A stretch of 64,000 nt of DNA from Trichodelitschia bisporula. Its lineage: Eukaryota > Ascomycota > Dothideomycetes > Phaeotrichales > Phaeotrichaceae. Positions within the stretch are counted from its first letter, which is position 1. Each line of letters begins with the position of its first letter. Shown here one piece after another: positions 47,479-58,773 of the stretch. The notes below the pieces were generated by a model. The model was not told the DNA's origin. It saw only the letters and a list, made by a program, of their open reading frames with translations, and made no database searches. Location: the NCBI GenBank assembly GCA_010356995.1, contig ML996695.1:71061-135060 (forward strand), given 5' to 3'. A program made the position numbers and the translations under genes.

Positions 47479-49409
47479 CCGCCCCCATCATCTCCAACGG
47501 CCGATCCTCATCCCCCGAAAAACTCCCCCCCCTACTCCTCCCCACCTCCTCCTCCTCCTCCCGTTCCGCCCTCTCAAACCCCTCCCCAATCCACCCCGCA
47601 CATCGTTCCATCAATCTCCACGCTAGGGGAAACACACCCGCGAACTGCAGGAACCCGTGTGATATACCGGGGACCAGGACTACCTCCACTACATCCCGCT
47701 CGTCGAAGCCCCCGCGCTCGATGCCCAGCTCGCGGCGTGCTTTGTAGGCGGCGGCATGCGCGGCCCGCAGCCGCCCGGCGAAGATAACTGTGTCGTCGAC
47801 CAGCGGGTCCCGCTCGCCTGTCAGTACGTACGTTCGTGGGAAGCGCGCGAGCAGCGAGTCCGGTGCGAGGAGCGGGCTGAGCAGGTAATCGGTGCTGAAG
47901 TCCGGTCTAGCGTGGGGGCCGATGTACAGGATGACCATGGCGCGCATCATTTCCGGCGTCAGAATCCTATCGTTAAAGTAGGAAATCATGCTGCTCATCG
48001 CCAGACGCGTGCGCAGCTTCGGCTGCTCCGGCTTCGTCTCAGACACCGCCTCCTTAACAGGCGGTACATGCGCAAACTCCGCCTCAGGCATTTTGGTCAG
48101 CGGCCGGACGGTGGCTTGACTATCAACGCCATAACCATCCTCGTCATCGCTCCCATAGGGCGTATCCGGCGCGAGCGCGCGATAATCCTCGCTCTTTCTT
48201 CGCAAGACACGCGCGTTCGTCCCCCTGGCCCTTCGATCACGTATCAGCGCCATCTGGCTATCCGTCATCCAGCTCCCGATATTCATATCCAGCGCCGGAT
48301 ACACCAGCACCACGGCCGCAGGAGGCGGGAGCGGTTTATGCCCGAGCTCGCGCGGCGCGAGGCCCGCTTGGAGGACCATGAGCACCGTCCCGACGGCCAG
48401 GGTGCCGCCCGCTGAATCGCCCGTGATGATAATTTTGGGGATGTGCTCGCCAGAGAGCCCGACGCAGCGGCCGCGAGTCGCGTGCAGGGCGGTGTATGCG
48501 TCGAAACACTCGTGCAGCGCGTAGGGGTAGGGATACTCGGGTGCTTTCCTGTAGTCGAGGCTGAGGATGGGGAGCCGCGTGCTGCCGGCCCAGGAGAGGA
48601 GCTTGTCGTCGTGGGTGCGCGGGGACATGGCGATGAAGCCGCCGCCAGGGATGTCGAGGACGATTTTAGTGTGGTTTTTGAGGGCGCTCAGCGGGCCGTT
48701 GAAGTACAGCCACCCCGATATGGGGTCGGTGTATGCGGACCCTTTGGGGCGGGGAATGCGGATCGCTCTAGGTGGGTAGCGCGTGAAGCGCGGACGGAGA
48801 AGGGCGGTCAGGAAGGAGAGATACGTCGTTGTGCCTTTGTTCCAGGAGACGCGCAGGTGGTCGACTGTGAGGGAGGCGCGGATCTTGCGCACTTTTTCGT
48901 CTGCCTGCTCGGCGGCGAAGAGGTAGTAGATGCTGAAGACCATGGAGGCGGCGTCGCGGAGCCAGGGCCGTCGGATTCGCATCGCGGACCAGAAGCCCGC
49001 GTCCAGCGCGGTGGTTACCCATGTTGCGCGGAAATAGGGCCGGGTGTAGAGGTTTGCGAGGGGCTCCGGGCACTCGAGGTTGAGTAGCTTGCCGAAGTTG
49101 CGCGCGATGTAGAGCCAGAGGAAGGTCAGGACGACAGTTTGCCAGGGCGTGATGCGCGTTGCTAGGAAGCGCGAGAGGCGCCGGAGGGAAGGGGGGCCGT
49201 GGCGATTACCTCTGCTCTAGTTAGGGGTTGGGGCTGCGGGTTAGGGATGGATGGGGCCGCACTTGTACAGATATGCGGACCAGAAGGAGACGACGAGGAA
49301 GACTTGGATTTTGCGAAAGCGGACCGAGGGTCGGCCTAGGACATGGTCTGGGTGCGGGAGCTCAGTTGGTGCCGGTTCTCCTCATTCCGGCCGACTACGT
49401 ACCTATCAT
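47261..49409 (-). CDS. alpha/beta hydrolase (hormone-sensitive-lipase type), 680 aa
   Basis: A probable esterase or lipase. Exons 49403-49409 (7 nt: ATG ATA G), 49263-49347 and 47261-49211 (introns 55 and 51 nt) close exactly at 680 residues. A membrane anchor lies in the N-terminal 60 residues (KIQVFLVVSFWSAYLY, TVVLTFLWLYIA). The oxyanion motif is PGGGF, the nucleophile Ser is in GDSAGG, the acid is in GERDPLVDD and the His is in GISHGFLQF, so the triad is complete. An acidic, Lys/Arg-rich insert sits between nucleophile and acid. Near the C-terminus a 58-nt homopolymer encodes about 20 glycines, followed by a low-complexity tail. The tiny first exon is inferred from splice signals; without it no in-frame ATG precedes the anchor. 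Confidence 0.82.
47418..47475 (+). repeat. 58-nt poly-C run inside the hydrolase CDS
   Basis: An uninterrupted run of 58 C on the plus strand, poly-G on the coding strand, giving a polyglycine tract. It is by far the longest homopolymer in the window. Any length change not divisible by three alters the C-terminal tail. Confidence 0.9.
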
Positions 49410-50312
49410 GCTTCTATCAAGGGACTGGGACCACTCCACGCTTCACGCACGCGGAATTGTGGAAAGGGGAAACGGTCGGACGGATTGAGGTGGGAAACGT
49501 GCTGATGCCACGCATTGTGGGCAAAGGGGGCAGGACACGAGGTAGCATTCTCAGCATCACATGTCTGAATGCGGAGGACATGTCGTGGCATGTGATGGAC
49601 GCCCGCCGTCTCTACCCGCCCCTGTCATCCCTGCTTCCGCCCCGCTGTGGCACGTGCGGCTGCCCCGCCAGATATCCGAGTAGGGCTGACTTGCCGGATT
49701 GGGACGCACTATGAAGGAGATAGTGGAGCTTTGGTATTTAAGCATAAAGAAGCGAGCGGAAAGCTGTTGGGTTTGCGGGTGATGTTGGGGACGGACCGCA
49801 CCTGGTACCGTAATGGTGTTTTGGCGTGGCGGATGCTCCCGAGGGGTTGTCCAGCGAACAGTCCTCCTCGAGGTGAACTCTGCCTCTGACCATAATTGCA
49901 TGTGTTCCTCCTCTTGTCCGGCACTAGCTCTAAAATAGATGAACGTTGCGCAGATCCCCGTCTGCTACGCCACAGCCTTATCTTGGGATTTTCCCTGACG
50001 AACGTCAGTTCAGGCTCTGAGATTAGGAACCCCGAGGCACGAATCTGACGGCCTCACAAAGACTACCACAAAGACAACACGCTCCATTCAGCAAACAATG
50101 TGCTTCATTTTTCCATTGTGACCTAGTCTTTGGCGGGGTAGTGCCCCGCGGCTCCGTAGCCAATAGGCCCACCACCCGTAGCCCAGCAGTCACGCTGCCA
50201 CGTCATGGCTGCCCAACTTGATATTCCGCAACGGCCTTCCCAAAAACCCCCTCCCCATCCCTCCACACCTTCAAACCCACATCCAAAACTTTCCCTCACA
50301 GCCTAATCCACC
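49410..50312. other. intergenic, no supported gene
   Basis: About 900 nt between the hydrolase start and the HET-like gene. A frame at 49343-49714 overlaps the hydrolase 5' exons on the other strand and is not supported. Confidence 0.45.
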
Positions 50313-50984
50313 ATGGCCCCCTCCGCCTTTCCCCACGCCCCAGCAGACGACATCGACCTCCTCCTCTCCGGCCTAACAACCTTCCACCTCGACATCCCCA
50401 AACCCGCCCCCGAACCCACCGCCTCCCCCCCTCAAAGCATCTACACCTCCACCCCCCTCTCCCCCACCGCCCCCGAACTCCGCCTCCTAATCCTGCACCC
50501 TGGCTCCCCACCCACAGCTCCGCGCTGCACCTTCACGCGCACCTACCTAACCTGGCCCATAACTTACACGCTCCTCCACCGCGCCCGTCTTGCACGCGAA
50601 ACCCACGCGCTCGCACCAAAAACCCTCGTCCCCATCACCATCGAGCGAACCACAACCCTCATCCCCTCAGACCTGCTGGGGGCACTCACAACCCTGCGCC
50701 AGCCCGACCGGCCGGTCCCCCTCTTCGTCCCCGAGATATGCGTGAACTGGGCGGATGCGCGCGAGGCCGAGGAGGCGCAGTGGGCGGAGGGCGAGGTATA
50801 TCGGCGCGCCGGACGGGTGGCGGTGTGGTTGGATGAGGGGCAGTGGGAGGGGGGGGATGTTTGTCTAGAGGTTAGTTATCGCGCGCCGGATGCGCGGGTT
50901 GTGGTTTGGGTGGGGGGGGTGGGGTGGTTGGATGTAAGGGTGCCGGAGGGTGGGGGGTTGGATGGGGATGCGATGGTGCAGTAA
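50313..50984 (+). CDS. small, diverged HET-domain-like protein, 223 aa
   Basis: Resembles the N-terminal part of heterokaryon-incompatibility (HET) domain proteins. LRLLILHPGSPPTAPRCTF at about residues 56-74 matches the usual I-R-L-L-x-L-x-P-G opening. LLGALTTLRQPDRPVPLFVPEICVNWADAREAEEAQ at about 121-156 matches the A-L-R-x-L-R...W-I-D-A-I-C-I-N-Q-x-D...E-R-x-x-Q block. VYRRAGRVAVWLDEG at about 162-176 matches the I-Y-x-x-A-x-x-V-x-V-W-L-G block. The central Y-x-A-L-S-Y-x-W-G motif is not recognisable (the region reads WPITYTLLHRARL) and the invariant Asp of I-D-A-I-C is replaced. The protein stops shortly after, without effector extension. It may be a decayed or repurposed HET protein. Single exon; 126 nt from the convergent ARG8 stop. 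Confidence 0.65.
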   Translation: MAPSAFPHAPADDIDLLLSGLTTFHLDIPKPAPEPTASPPQSIYTSTPLSPTAPELRLLILHPGSPPTAPRCTFTRTYLTWPITYTLLHRARLARETHALAPKTLVPITIERTTTLIPSDLLGALTTLRQPDRPVPLFVPEICVNWADAREAEEAQWAEGEVYRRAGRVAVWLDEGQWEGGDVCLEVSYRAPDARVVVWVGGVGWLDVRVPEGGGLDGDAMVQ

Positions 50985-50995
50985 CTTTGGATGGA

Positions 50996-51013
50996 GGGTT
51001 AGGGTTAGGGTGA
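50996..51013 (+). repeat. short telomere-like TTAGGG repeat
   Basis: GGGTTAGGGTTAGGGT occurs just after the HET-like gene stop. Two to three units are too few to imply a former telomere. Confidence 0.5.
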
Positions 51014-51110
51014 GATTTAGGTTGTTGTACGTGAGCATAGCGTGGAGTCAAAAGCATGCGCAGGCTCGCGAGGCTGAATACCCCTGCATATCGTATCATA
51101 CCGTACATAT

Positions 51111-52576
51111 CTACTTTTCAAACACCGCCTCCATCGCCTCGCCCAGTATCCGCATCCCCTCCTCCACCTCCCGCTCGCTAATCACCAGCGGCGGCACAAA
51201 CCGCAGTGTATCCTTCCCGCACGTAATAATCAGCAACCCCCTCTCCCTTGCCGCATTAACAATAGGCGTCGGATCCGCGTTCAACTGCAACCCAAGCAAC
51301 AACCCGCGGCCCCGCACCTCGCCCACCTGCTCAGGGAACCTCTTCTGCAACTCCTCCATCGCCGCCCGGAGCTGCGCGCCCCGCTCCGCGACCGCAGCCG
51401 CCATTTCCGGCGCCGCCAGCCGCTGCACAATGTGATGCGCCACCGCGCACGCGAGCGGGTTGCCCCCGAACGTCGTCCCGTGGTCACCTGTCGCGATGAG
51501 GCTGGATACGCGCTCCGTGACAATCGTCGCGCCGATGGGCACGCCGTTGCCCAGCGCCTTGGCCGTGGTGATCATATCCGGGTGCGCAGAGGCGGGGAGC
51601 GCGGCATGCGCCCAGAACTCGCCGGTCCGGCCGAGGCCACACTGGATCTCGTCGTGGATGAGCAGAGCTCCCACCTCGCGGCAGCGCCTCGCAAGGGCGG
51701 TTAGGAACTCCGGGGTCGCGACGTTGACGCCGCCCTCACCCTGGATGGGCTCAACAATGACACCGCACGTCTTCTCCGTCACAAGGTGCGGGATCGCATC
51801 GATGTCATTGAGGTCGCCGTAGTGGAACCCCGGGACCATAGGCGAGAACGGCTGCTGGTATTTCGGGTTCGGCGTCGCGGACAGCGAGCCCATCGTACGG
51901 CCGTGGAAGGAATTGCGGAAACTGACGACTTCGTGCTTTGCGCCGGACGGGTCGGCGAGTTTGCCCGCTTTGCGCGCGAATTTGAGTGCCGCTTCGTTGG
52001 CTTCCGAGCCGCTGTTGCAGATGAACACGCGGCTCACGCCCTCCATGCCGCCAGCTTCGCGCGTCTTTTCTACTAGCAGCTTGGACAGGGCGCCTGTCCA
52101 GGGGTTGTGATACAGATTCGAGGTGTGCAGGATGGTGTTCGCCTACGCGATTAGCCTCTGCCTTAGCGGTCGTGCTCGCGTAGCACTCACCTGTTGGTAG
52201 ATCAGATCTGCAATCTGTGGATCGCTATGTCCTAGCGCTGTCACCGCTATCCCCGCTGTGAAGTCCAGATATGCGCGCCCGTCTGCGTCTTCCACGTGGC
52301 AGCCCGAGCCGCGCACAAACATGGGCGGTGGCCGCACGTACGTCGGCACCATGTAACGGAGCTGTTCATCGACAAGGCGCGCGGTGCGGGAGTCAGGTGT
52401 AGGATCGGGATTCGGGACTTTGGCACTCTGTGATTGTTAACCCATGCTCAATGCTTCGCGGATGCGCACACCTTTGTCGCGGTCGTCCGCCCGGCCGCTG
52501 CAGCGGCACCGGACGCGTAGCGGCGCGAGGCGCGCGAGAGAGCGCCCAATTGGCGCAGAGGGAGGCGGAGGGCCAT
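51111..52576 (-). CDS. ARG8: acetylornithine aminotransferase, mitochondrial
   Basis: A PLP enzyme of arginine biosynthesis converting N-acetylglutamate semialdehyde to N-acetylornithine in mitochondria. Exons 52472-52576, 52191-52427 and 51111-52142 (introns 44 and 48 nt) close exactly at 457 residues. The first 30 residues are an Arg-rich, acid-free mitochondrial presequence. The PLP-phosphate motif is NSGSEANEAALKFARK, the cofactor-ring Asp is in LLIHDEIQCGLGRTG, and the Schiff-base lysine is K299 in TAKALGNG. All conserved blocks are intact. It sits between the HET-like gene (convergent) and the pseudokinase-VWA gene (same strand, 377 nt upstream), as a metabolic gene embedded among fast-evolving ones. 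Firm. Confidence 0.95.
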
Positions 52577-52953
52577 GTTTGACATCCCTCGTTGGAATGG
52601 GGAGGTGAGGGTGGAGACGAGAGGAGCGTGGAGGGGTGATGGCGAAGAAAATCTTGAGTCAGAAGGTGAAGGTCTGACTGGGGGGCGTTATCGATAAGCC
52701 TGGGTCAGCCTTGTTTCGTCATCCCGCTACTCGAATTTTCAGACTGGGGGTATCTGCGGGGATGGAGGGGCATGTCGACCGATCCACTCTGCATTATCAC
52801 GACATGAGTGCATTCGAGTACATCCGTGGAAGAAAACTTTCGTCACATAAACTCGATTCTTCAATGGGTATCTCAAGATCACTAGTCCTCCCATACATAC
52901 CAAATGCCGATGAAAGATCGAAACTGTACATGGACAACGTCCTACACAAAATC
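52577..52953. other. ARG8 promoter and 3' end of the pseudokinase gene
   Basis: 377 nt. No TGACTC-type general-control element was seen on a quick reading, although TGACTG (52674) comes close. Short frames are not supported. Confidence 0.4.
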
Positions 52954-55900
52954 TTACCGCCAAAAATCACCAGTCGACTGTATCCCCTTCAGGCCTGAAC
53001 TCGAGCTAGCGCGCGACATGGGCCGGCTCTCGCTCCGATCAAAGTGTTCAACAAAGGAGCCCAAGAGCATCTTGTAGATATTACCATCCGCTGGCTCCGT
53101 GTCGACGATGTCCCTAACATGTTAGAGCTACTCTCAGCGAGAGCCGCAGACTTACGGTATGCCTTTCAGCTTCACCAATTCATCGTCCAGCCTCTTCAGC
53201 CGCTGGGTAGCTTCCAAATCGTTCCCGAATTGGATGAACTGGATGCTGAATGACCGGTCCTCGTGGCCTCCTGAGACCCCCATCAACCACTTAATGAACA
53301 CCTGAATCTTCTCTTCCACATCTTCCTTCACTTCCGTCCCCTTCCATACACCATCAGTGAGGATGATCAGTGTCGTGCGCTTCGGAGGCTTTCTGAATCT
53401 TGAGGAGTTCTGGTACTCGCCGAAGATGTTGCCCAGCGCTGCTTTGATGTCCGTGTACACCAAATCCTGGGGTTTAGCCCTCCTCATGGCGTTCTTAAAC
53501 CACCCATGCCAGTTGTGATTTGATACCGTCTCACTACTGTTTGTGAAAACTAGGTCCATGCCGTCCTTATCGAGCCCCACTGCCAACTGCGCCAGAATAT
53601 CGATCAATTCTGTCGCTTTGTCCCAATGCTCGGTCATAGTAGACCCGTTGTCCACCAGAAATTTCTGCGCCAAATCAGAGTCGTCGCCTTCAGTGTCGTT
53701 TATGAACTTACAATATCTCGCTCCTTGAAGTGCTGCTTCAAAAAGACATCCGGCTTGTTGAAGAAAGGTACTTTCACCTTTTTGCGCAACTGAAGCCGAG
53801 CTTCTTCCACAGTCATCTTACGAACGGTAAGTGCGAGTGAGATCGAAGAAGATGTGGGCGGCTTGTCAGGTGATGTAGGCGGCGTCAAGAAATTGATACT
53901 CAGATTCGAAACCTCTCGGCTCGGGACTTCCTCACCAGACGTCGGGCTTTCTTCGCGTGTGTACTCAATCACAGGCGCAGAGGTCTGTCGAACTGGGGTT
54001 GCCGGTAGCGAGTCTAGCGGTGGGTACTCGGATTCTGCTATCCGCAGGCTCTGGAGATATTCAGAGCGGCCGATGGTCTGCATCGAAGGGATAAACTGGC
54101 GGCTCTCCTCACGCGAGAGATCGACCGAGGAGTGGAGACCACGCTGTTTCTCATACGGTACTTTCAGGCTGAGCGGCCGCGTCTTGGCTTGGTAGCAACT
54201 AGTCCCGTTTGCCGCGACAGTATCGTATTCGAGCAACGCCTCGGCCACGCTCGCAGAAATGACTGGCACGTCGTCCAAGTTGTCCATCTTCTTCTTAGCG
54301 CCGCTGAGAATGTCATCCAAAGCCACCACCAGGTCTTTGGCGTGGATCCGGTCGTCCGGAACACTGACGAGCATGTATCTATCGACAAGGTCCAGAACCT
54401 GGCCCGTGATCTCGTCAGTGCGCCGCATCGATTGCCGCAAGAATATGTGCCACTCTTTGATTTCTGGCAGCACAGATATCCCGTTGTGGAATCCATCGAT
54501 GCACAGATTGTCGTTGGCCTTGCCAGATTGAAGCTTTCGTAGCTTTTGTATCTTTTCAATGGCCAGACTTCGTAGTGTCTCAAACTGGTTGATCCCTTGG
54601 AACCCAAGGACAATCCACGTCGCTGCTACGGAGAAGACGCACCCAAGTGACCATACGTCGATTCCTTGATGCACTACTTTGTTTAGAGTTTGCCGAGGCT
54701 CGCTCCACTCCGGAGCGCCTAGGAAGTTAGATAGTTCGATGAGAAAATGGATGGCTTACTGTAGGTGTTGATGGCTTTTTCAATTGCCGTCAAAGGTGCA
54801 ACCCCTGAGTCTGCTTCGGGCTTAGATCGTGATAGCCGAGAGGGCATGAATTTGAACTTGAACTGCACATGCGCAATATGTGTCGGGTTGATTTCGGCAT
54901 GCCACCTAAACTTTCAGCGACGTTCAAGCTTGCTACTGAGACATACCCATTGTAGTACTCGAAGCCTCCACTAGAGTGATCATGTTTGGCGAACAGGTGG
55001 AGCCCCTTCAGCGCCTCTGCGAGACCGAATATTTTGCCCCAGAAATCGACTAGTTCGCGCGGTAACACAGGTGGCACATACTCGGTAAAGCACTCATCGA
55101 GATGCATGTCTGAGTATTCAAACACAATGTTGTATGTCCTTGGCGCTGTGCGGTCCTTGAAACGTGGTGATGTAGGGCTGGCGTCTGACGGCAGCTCTTC
55201 TTCGTAGTGGCAGATGTATTGCACGAGATGCTTTGATGTCGTGGTTGAAACCAGACCGCAAAAGTTCTGGAAAGCCTTGCGCTCTTGGTCGAAAACCTCG
55301 TAATCTCGCCCCTCATACGTCTTGAGCGCAAACGCATAGCACTACAGCAGTCAGTAGGAGGAGTAGATACCGAAATGTTCCATACCGGTCCAAACTTCTC
55401 GTGGTATATCTTCGAGCTCGCGATGAGGTTGCCGTTTTGCGCCTTACTCAGTCTGTGACCGATGAAATCTTCCTGGACCAGTATCCGAAATAGCTGCACT
55501 CCATCTTCCGTTCTAATCCATTCCCGCTCACAGATGGGCATAATGCGCTGCATCTCACTGCCGGGTTTCTGCTTGGACCTCACAATTTCGCCAAGGTCAA
55601 AGCTGACGGGACAGAACCGCGACTGCTCCTCGACGAAGCTCCTGGCTATTTCGTCCCCGCCTCGAATCCTGTTGTCATCGAGAATGGATAGAATGTGAGG
55701 TGTCGTCATCGGGAGGTAAAAGTCGAAGCCCTGCTTGCTCTGCCAGAAGTGGCCGATGAGGTGGCCATGGTTGATGTTGAGCAGGATGCAGAAGATGAGC
55801 AAACAGCATTTGTCGCCCATCGTGATATGGGCGGCGGTTACAGGTATAACCGGTCTTCCTTGCCGCTTGCTGTGCGCCGCTTGGAGGAGCTTCTCCGCAT

Positions 55901-56111
55901 TGGTGATGCGCCGTCCATTGTGCTCAACCGGCTCGCGGAGCCAAGAGCGCAGCTTCTCGGTGAGCACGAAGGGTTGGCGACCGACGGGTCTCACGGTGAA
56001 ATCTTTATCTAGCTTGTGACGGAATGCGCCGATGTCATCGTTGTCGTCGCGATACGACCTGTCGGTCATGAGCGGCCCGGCCCGCTGGAGGACTCGGGGT
56101 TGCGGTTGCAT
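52954..56111 (-). CDS. pseudokinase-VWA fusion protein, 980 aa
   Basis: Exons 55386-56111, 54947-55341, 54760-54905, 53712-54718, 53156-53664 and 52954-53113 (introns 44, 41, 41, 47 and 42 nt) close exactly at 980 residues. Residues 1-210 are a fungal N-terminal region. A protein-kinase fold follows: the ATP-site lysine is K249 (YAFALK), a helix-C Glu is in FDQERKAF, and the activation-loop end is SAPEW at 423-427, then GIDVWSLGCVFS. The catalytic loop reads WHAEINPTHI at 375-384 instead of the usual H-A-D-I-K-P-x-N, so the catalytic Asp is Glu, and no DFG follows (FKFKFMPSRL). It is probably an inactive kinase. From 759 a VWA-like domain opens with FLVDNGSTM (MIDAS-like) and LIILTDGVW. Such kinase-VWA proteins occur in multiple copies in Pezizomycotina; function unknown. 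Confidence 0.82.
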
Positions 56112-56874
56112 CGAAAGCAGTTAGCGGGAAAACCCGAGGAGAGCTGCTGTAAAGAGGTGGGAGATTGAGCGCAAAACTAGAAAGAGAATGGGCATTCAAA
56201 GCGCGACGTTGAAACTAAAGAACAGTAGGTGGGGCGGTTCATCTCCAGCTCATGCGGCTCTGACCAGCGCAGACATCTCCCCCGCTGCCCCAACCCCTCG
56301 CGGAGGAGGGATTGGGCTGACCAATACCAAGCAACTCTGCCTTGGTCCATCACCAGGGAGAGATGATGAGATGCGTGGAGCCAATGGGCGGTAAGGCTGG
56401 CCCGGGAGGGCCATCGAGTCATCCCGCAGACAGTTCCGTCACCAGAAATCAGGCTGAGCCCGCAGTGACCGCAGCTCCGGGGCAACCAATTAGTTGGGTC
56501 AGGTGCCACATGTTCGATGCGTTGTTGCGTGTCTTCATCACATCGGAAAGCAGCGGAGAATTTTCATGAGTTGGACATCCGGTCGACATGAGGCCGGTGA
56601 AGCTGCAAAGATGTTCCTCATGGCCGCGTACTTGGCACCCCCACACTCTGCCCTCGCTTCTTCCCGTCCGCTAACGCCCCACTATGGTCCCGATTTAGCT
56701 CGGCGTTAGCCTCGCTTTCAAACGTCACTACTGCATGGGAAAGGCACCCACTCGTTCGCATCGCCCATCTCTGACAAGATCGCAAGAGGCAGCCAACGCC
56801 GCGTCAAGTCAGCCCTTCTCTTATATACAGGCCAAACCGTCCCGGACCGGTATACGCGGAGAAGGGCCATCATC
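56112..56874. other. intergenic, no supported gene
   Basis: 760 nt upstream of the pseudokinase gene and downstream of the CorA-like gene. Frames such as 56177-56509 (minus) and 56188-56394 (plus) are not supported. Confidence 0.45.
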
Positions 56875-58773
56875 CTACCGAAACTTGACCGCATCTCCGG
56901 GCTCCTGGAACGCGCCCGGGAACTTCTCTGGATTCCCTTGCTCCACGGAATCCTGCGTGTTCCGCCGCTGCTTACGCTTTGCATATAGCAGTCCAAAGCA
57001 TCCTGCTGATAAAGAAAGAAAAATGAGTGGAATGGCCACTGCAAACCACATTTGCAGGGCGAGCCGGGAGAAGGAACCACTCCCATCAACTGGTTGGTAT
57101 CGAACAACGTCGGTGCTGAAGAATGTCTACCGTTATTAGCTTTGTACTGCAATCACAGATGCCCACTTACCGAGACAAATGTTGCAGGCAGGAATATCAA
57201 AACTACGATGGCGACGACTCGCATAAGCAGCGACTCTTTCTGCGATGAAGGACCCATCTTGTGCGTCTCGCCAGCAAGACGCAAACTGCTCTGAGTCAAG
57301 CGCTCGATTCTCTCCGTGGCTTGACTTTGAAGGTGTTGCAGCACCTGCTCGCTTAGCATTCACGATGACGTCTACGGGAAACAACATACCAGCCTTTTGC
57401 CGTCCGCGATCTGGGTCGCAAGGAGCTGCGCCCGCTTAATCTGGACGTTCAAGTCGTGCGCCACATCATTGACCTGCGCCGCAAACGAGCGCACGTCGTT
57501 GTATGCACCCTGACCAAGAGACACGTCTCTGTTCCCAAGCAGTCCTTCATAGAAACTGCGCAGCGACGACATGACGTCGACATTGGACTCCAGGACCATG
57601 CCGATCTCTTTCGTTCGGTCCTCGTAGAACTGGAGATTTTGCAGGTTGTCGGTCGTATAGTTCCGGACATTTCTCCGTCCACGGAATTCGGCGCTGGTGT
57701 TGCCCAGACGAATCTGTCTCTTTAGCTGGAGCTGGATGGACCGTTGAACCAAACATACCTCCTGGTGGACAAGCCCCTCGATCCACTGGATGTACCAACG
57801 CCACTCCCCAGCTGCCCACTGACAGCAGAGCAAGTGCGTCGACAAGCTCGTTCTGAAGCAATCACCCAGGGTGGAAAAGGCTTTGGGGTCCTTATTCAGA
57901 AGCTCACCGGCCATTTCCTTCACCAGGTCCTGGACGTCATGCTGGCTTTCCGTCACGATCCACACGGCAGTCCCTTCCAGCACATCGAACTGGTGGTGGA
58001 AGGCCGCTTGCCGAATGTTCCATTGTCTCGCTTCCGCAGGCACCTCCGGGCCATCCTCCGGCGTCACCTCACCCACCGACTTGAGATTGTAGCAGAGTTG
58101 GTATTGGCAGCCGCTCCGGCCAAAGCCGGGTATGCTGAGTGCACGTTCCGGCGGAGCAAGGAGCACCTGTTCGCGGAAACCGCTGACCCTGAGATCCTGA
58201 AACTCATTCTGCGAGCCAAATACCAGGACGAAGTCGAGATAGGATGGCATCACCTGATGGTAGGTGAAGATCCGTGTCATCATTTTTCGTGTGATCTCCA
58301 ACGGGCTCTGGGAGTCCCTCGCGCCGATCAGACTGCCCACATTAGCAGGGAGAATGGCAGCAGTATGGCGGCTTACACAAAGCGGCATTTCGGATCTCGT
58401 TTTGTCGCCGGCTCGCCAACAGATCCTCTCCTATCCAGGGCGGCGCCGGATTCGTCTCCTAACCAGTCCTTGAGATAATCGTCGCTGCGAATGTTGTATT
58501 TCTCCAGCTCTATGAGATGTCAGACTGCGAGCATCGTATCCCATCTGACATACCTTCGCCATGTTGTCCACGAAAGTCCCTGAACAGGACTTCAGTATCC
58601 AGTTCATCTTCGCTGAAGATTCGGAACTCCGCGTCATCCAGGCGCTTTGCATATGTCCGCAGGGCACCTGCATAGGTTCCTTTGTGAATGAGATTTGTGG
58701 GGTACTCCTCAAAGTTGTAAAGCGAGTCGCTGAAAGCGCTCGGTATCTTCCTCGTAGCCATTGGAACGCCCAT
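56875..58773 (-). CDS. fungal CorA-like membrane protein, 573 aa
   Basis: Belongs to a filamentous-fungal family with a CorA-like layout: a long soluble domain and two C-terminal helices. Exons 58554-58773, 58377-58509, 57390-58332, 57171-57344 and 56875-57126 (introns 44, 44, 45 and 44 nt) close exactly at 573 residues. Family landmarks are YPTNLIHKGTYAGAL near the start, CRFVLIGARDSQSPLEITRKMM and YHQVMPSYLDFVLVFG, then a long coiled helix (about 355-470). Two membrane helices follow (MRVVAIVVLIFLPATFVSTFF, LQMWFAVAIPLIFLSLSAGC). The Mg-channel signature GMN after the first helix is absent (FFSTDV), so magnesium transport should not be assumed. M58761 is an alternative start. It lies in tandem upstream of the pseudokinase-VWA gene. 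Confidence 0.8.

Noticed and set aside
50996-51013. TTAGGG repeats as a former chromosome end
   Set aside because: Only two to three units, with ordinary genes on both sides; chance or a minor interstitial repeat.
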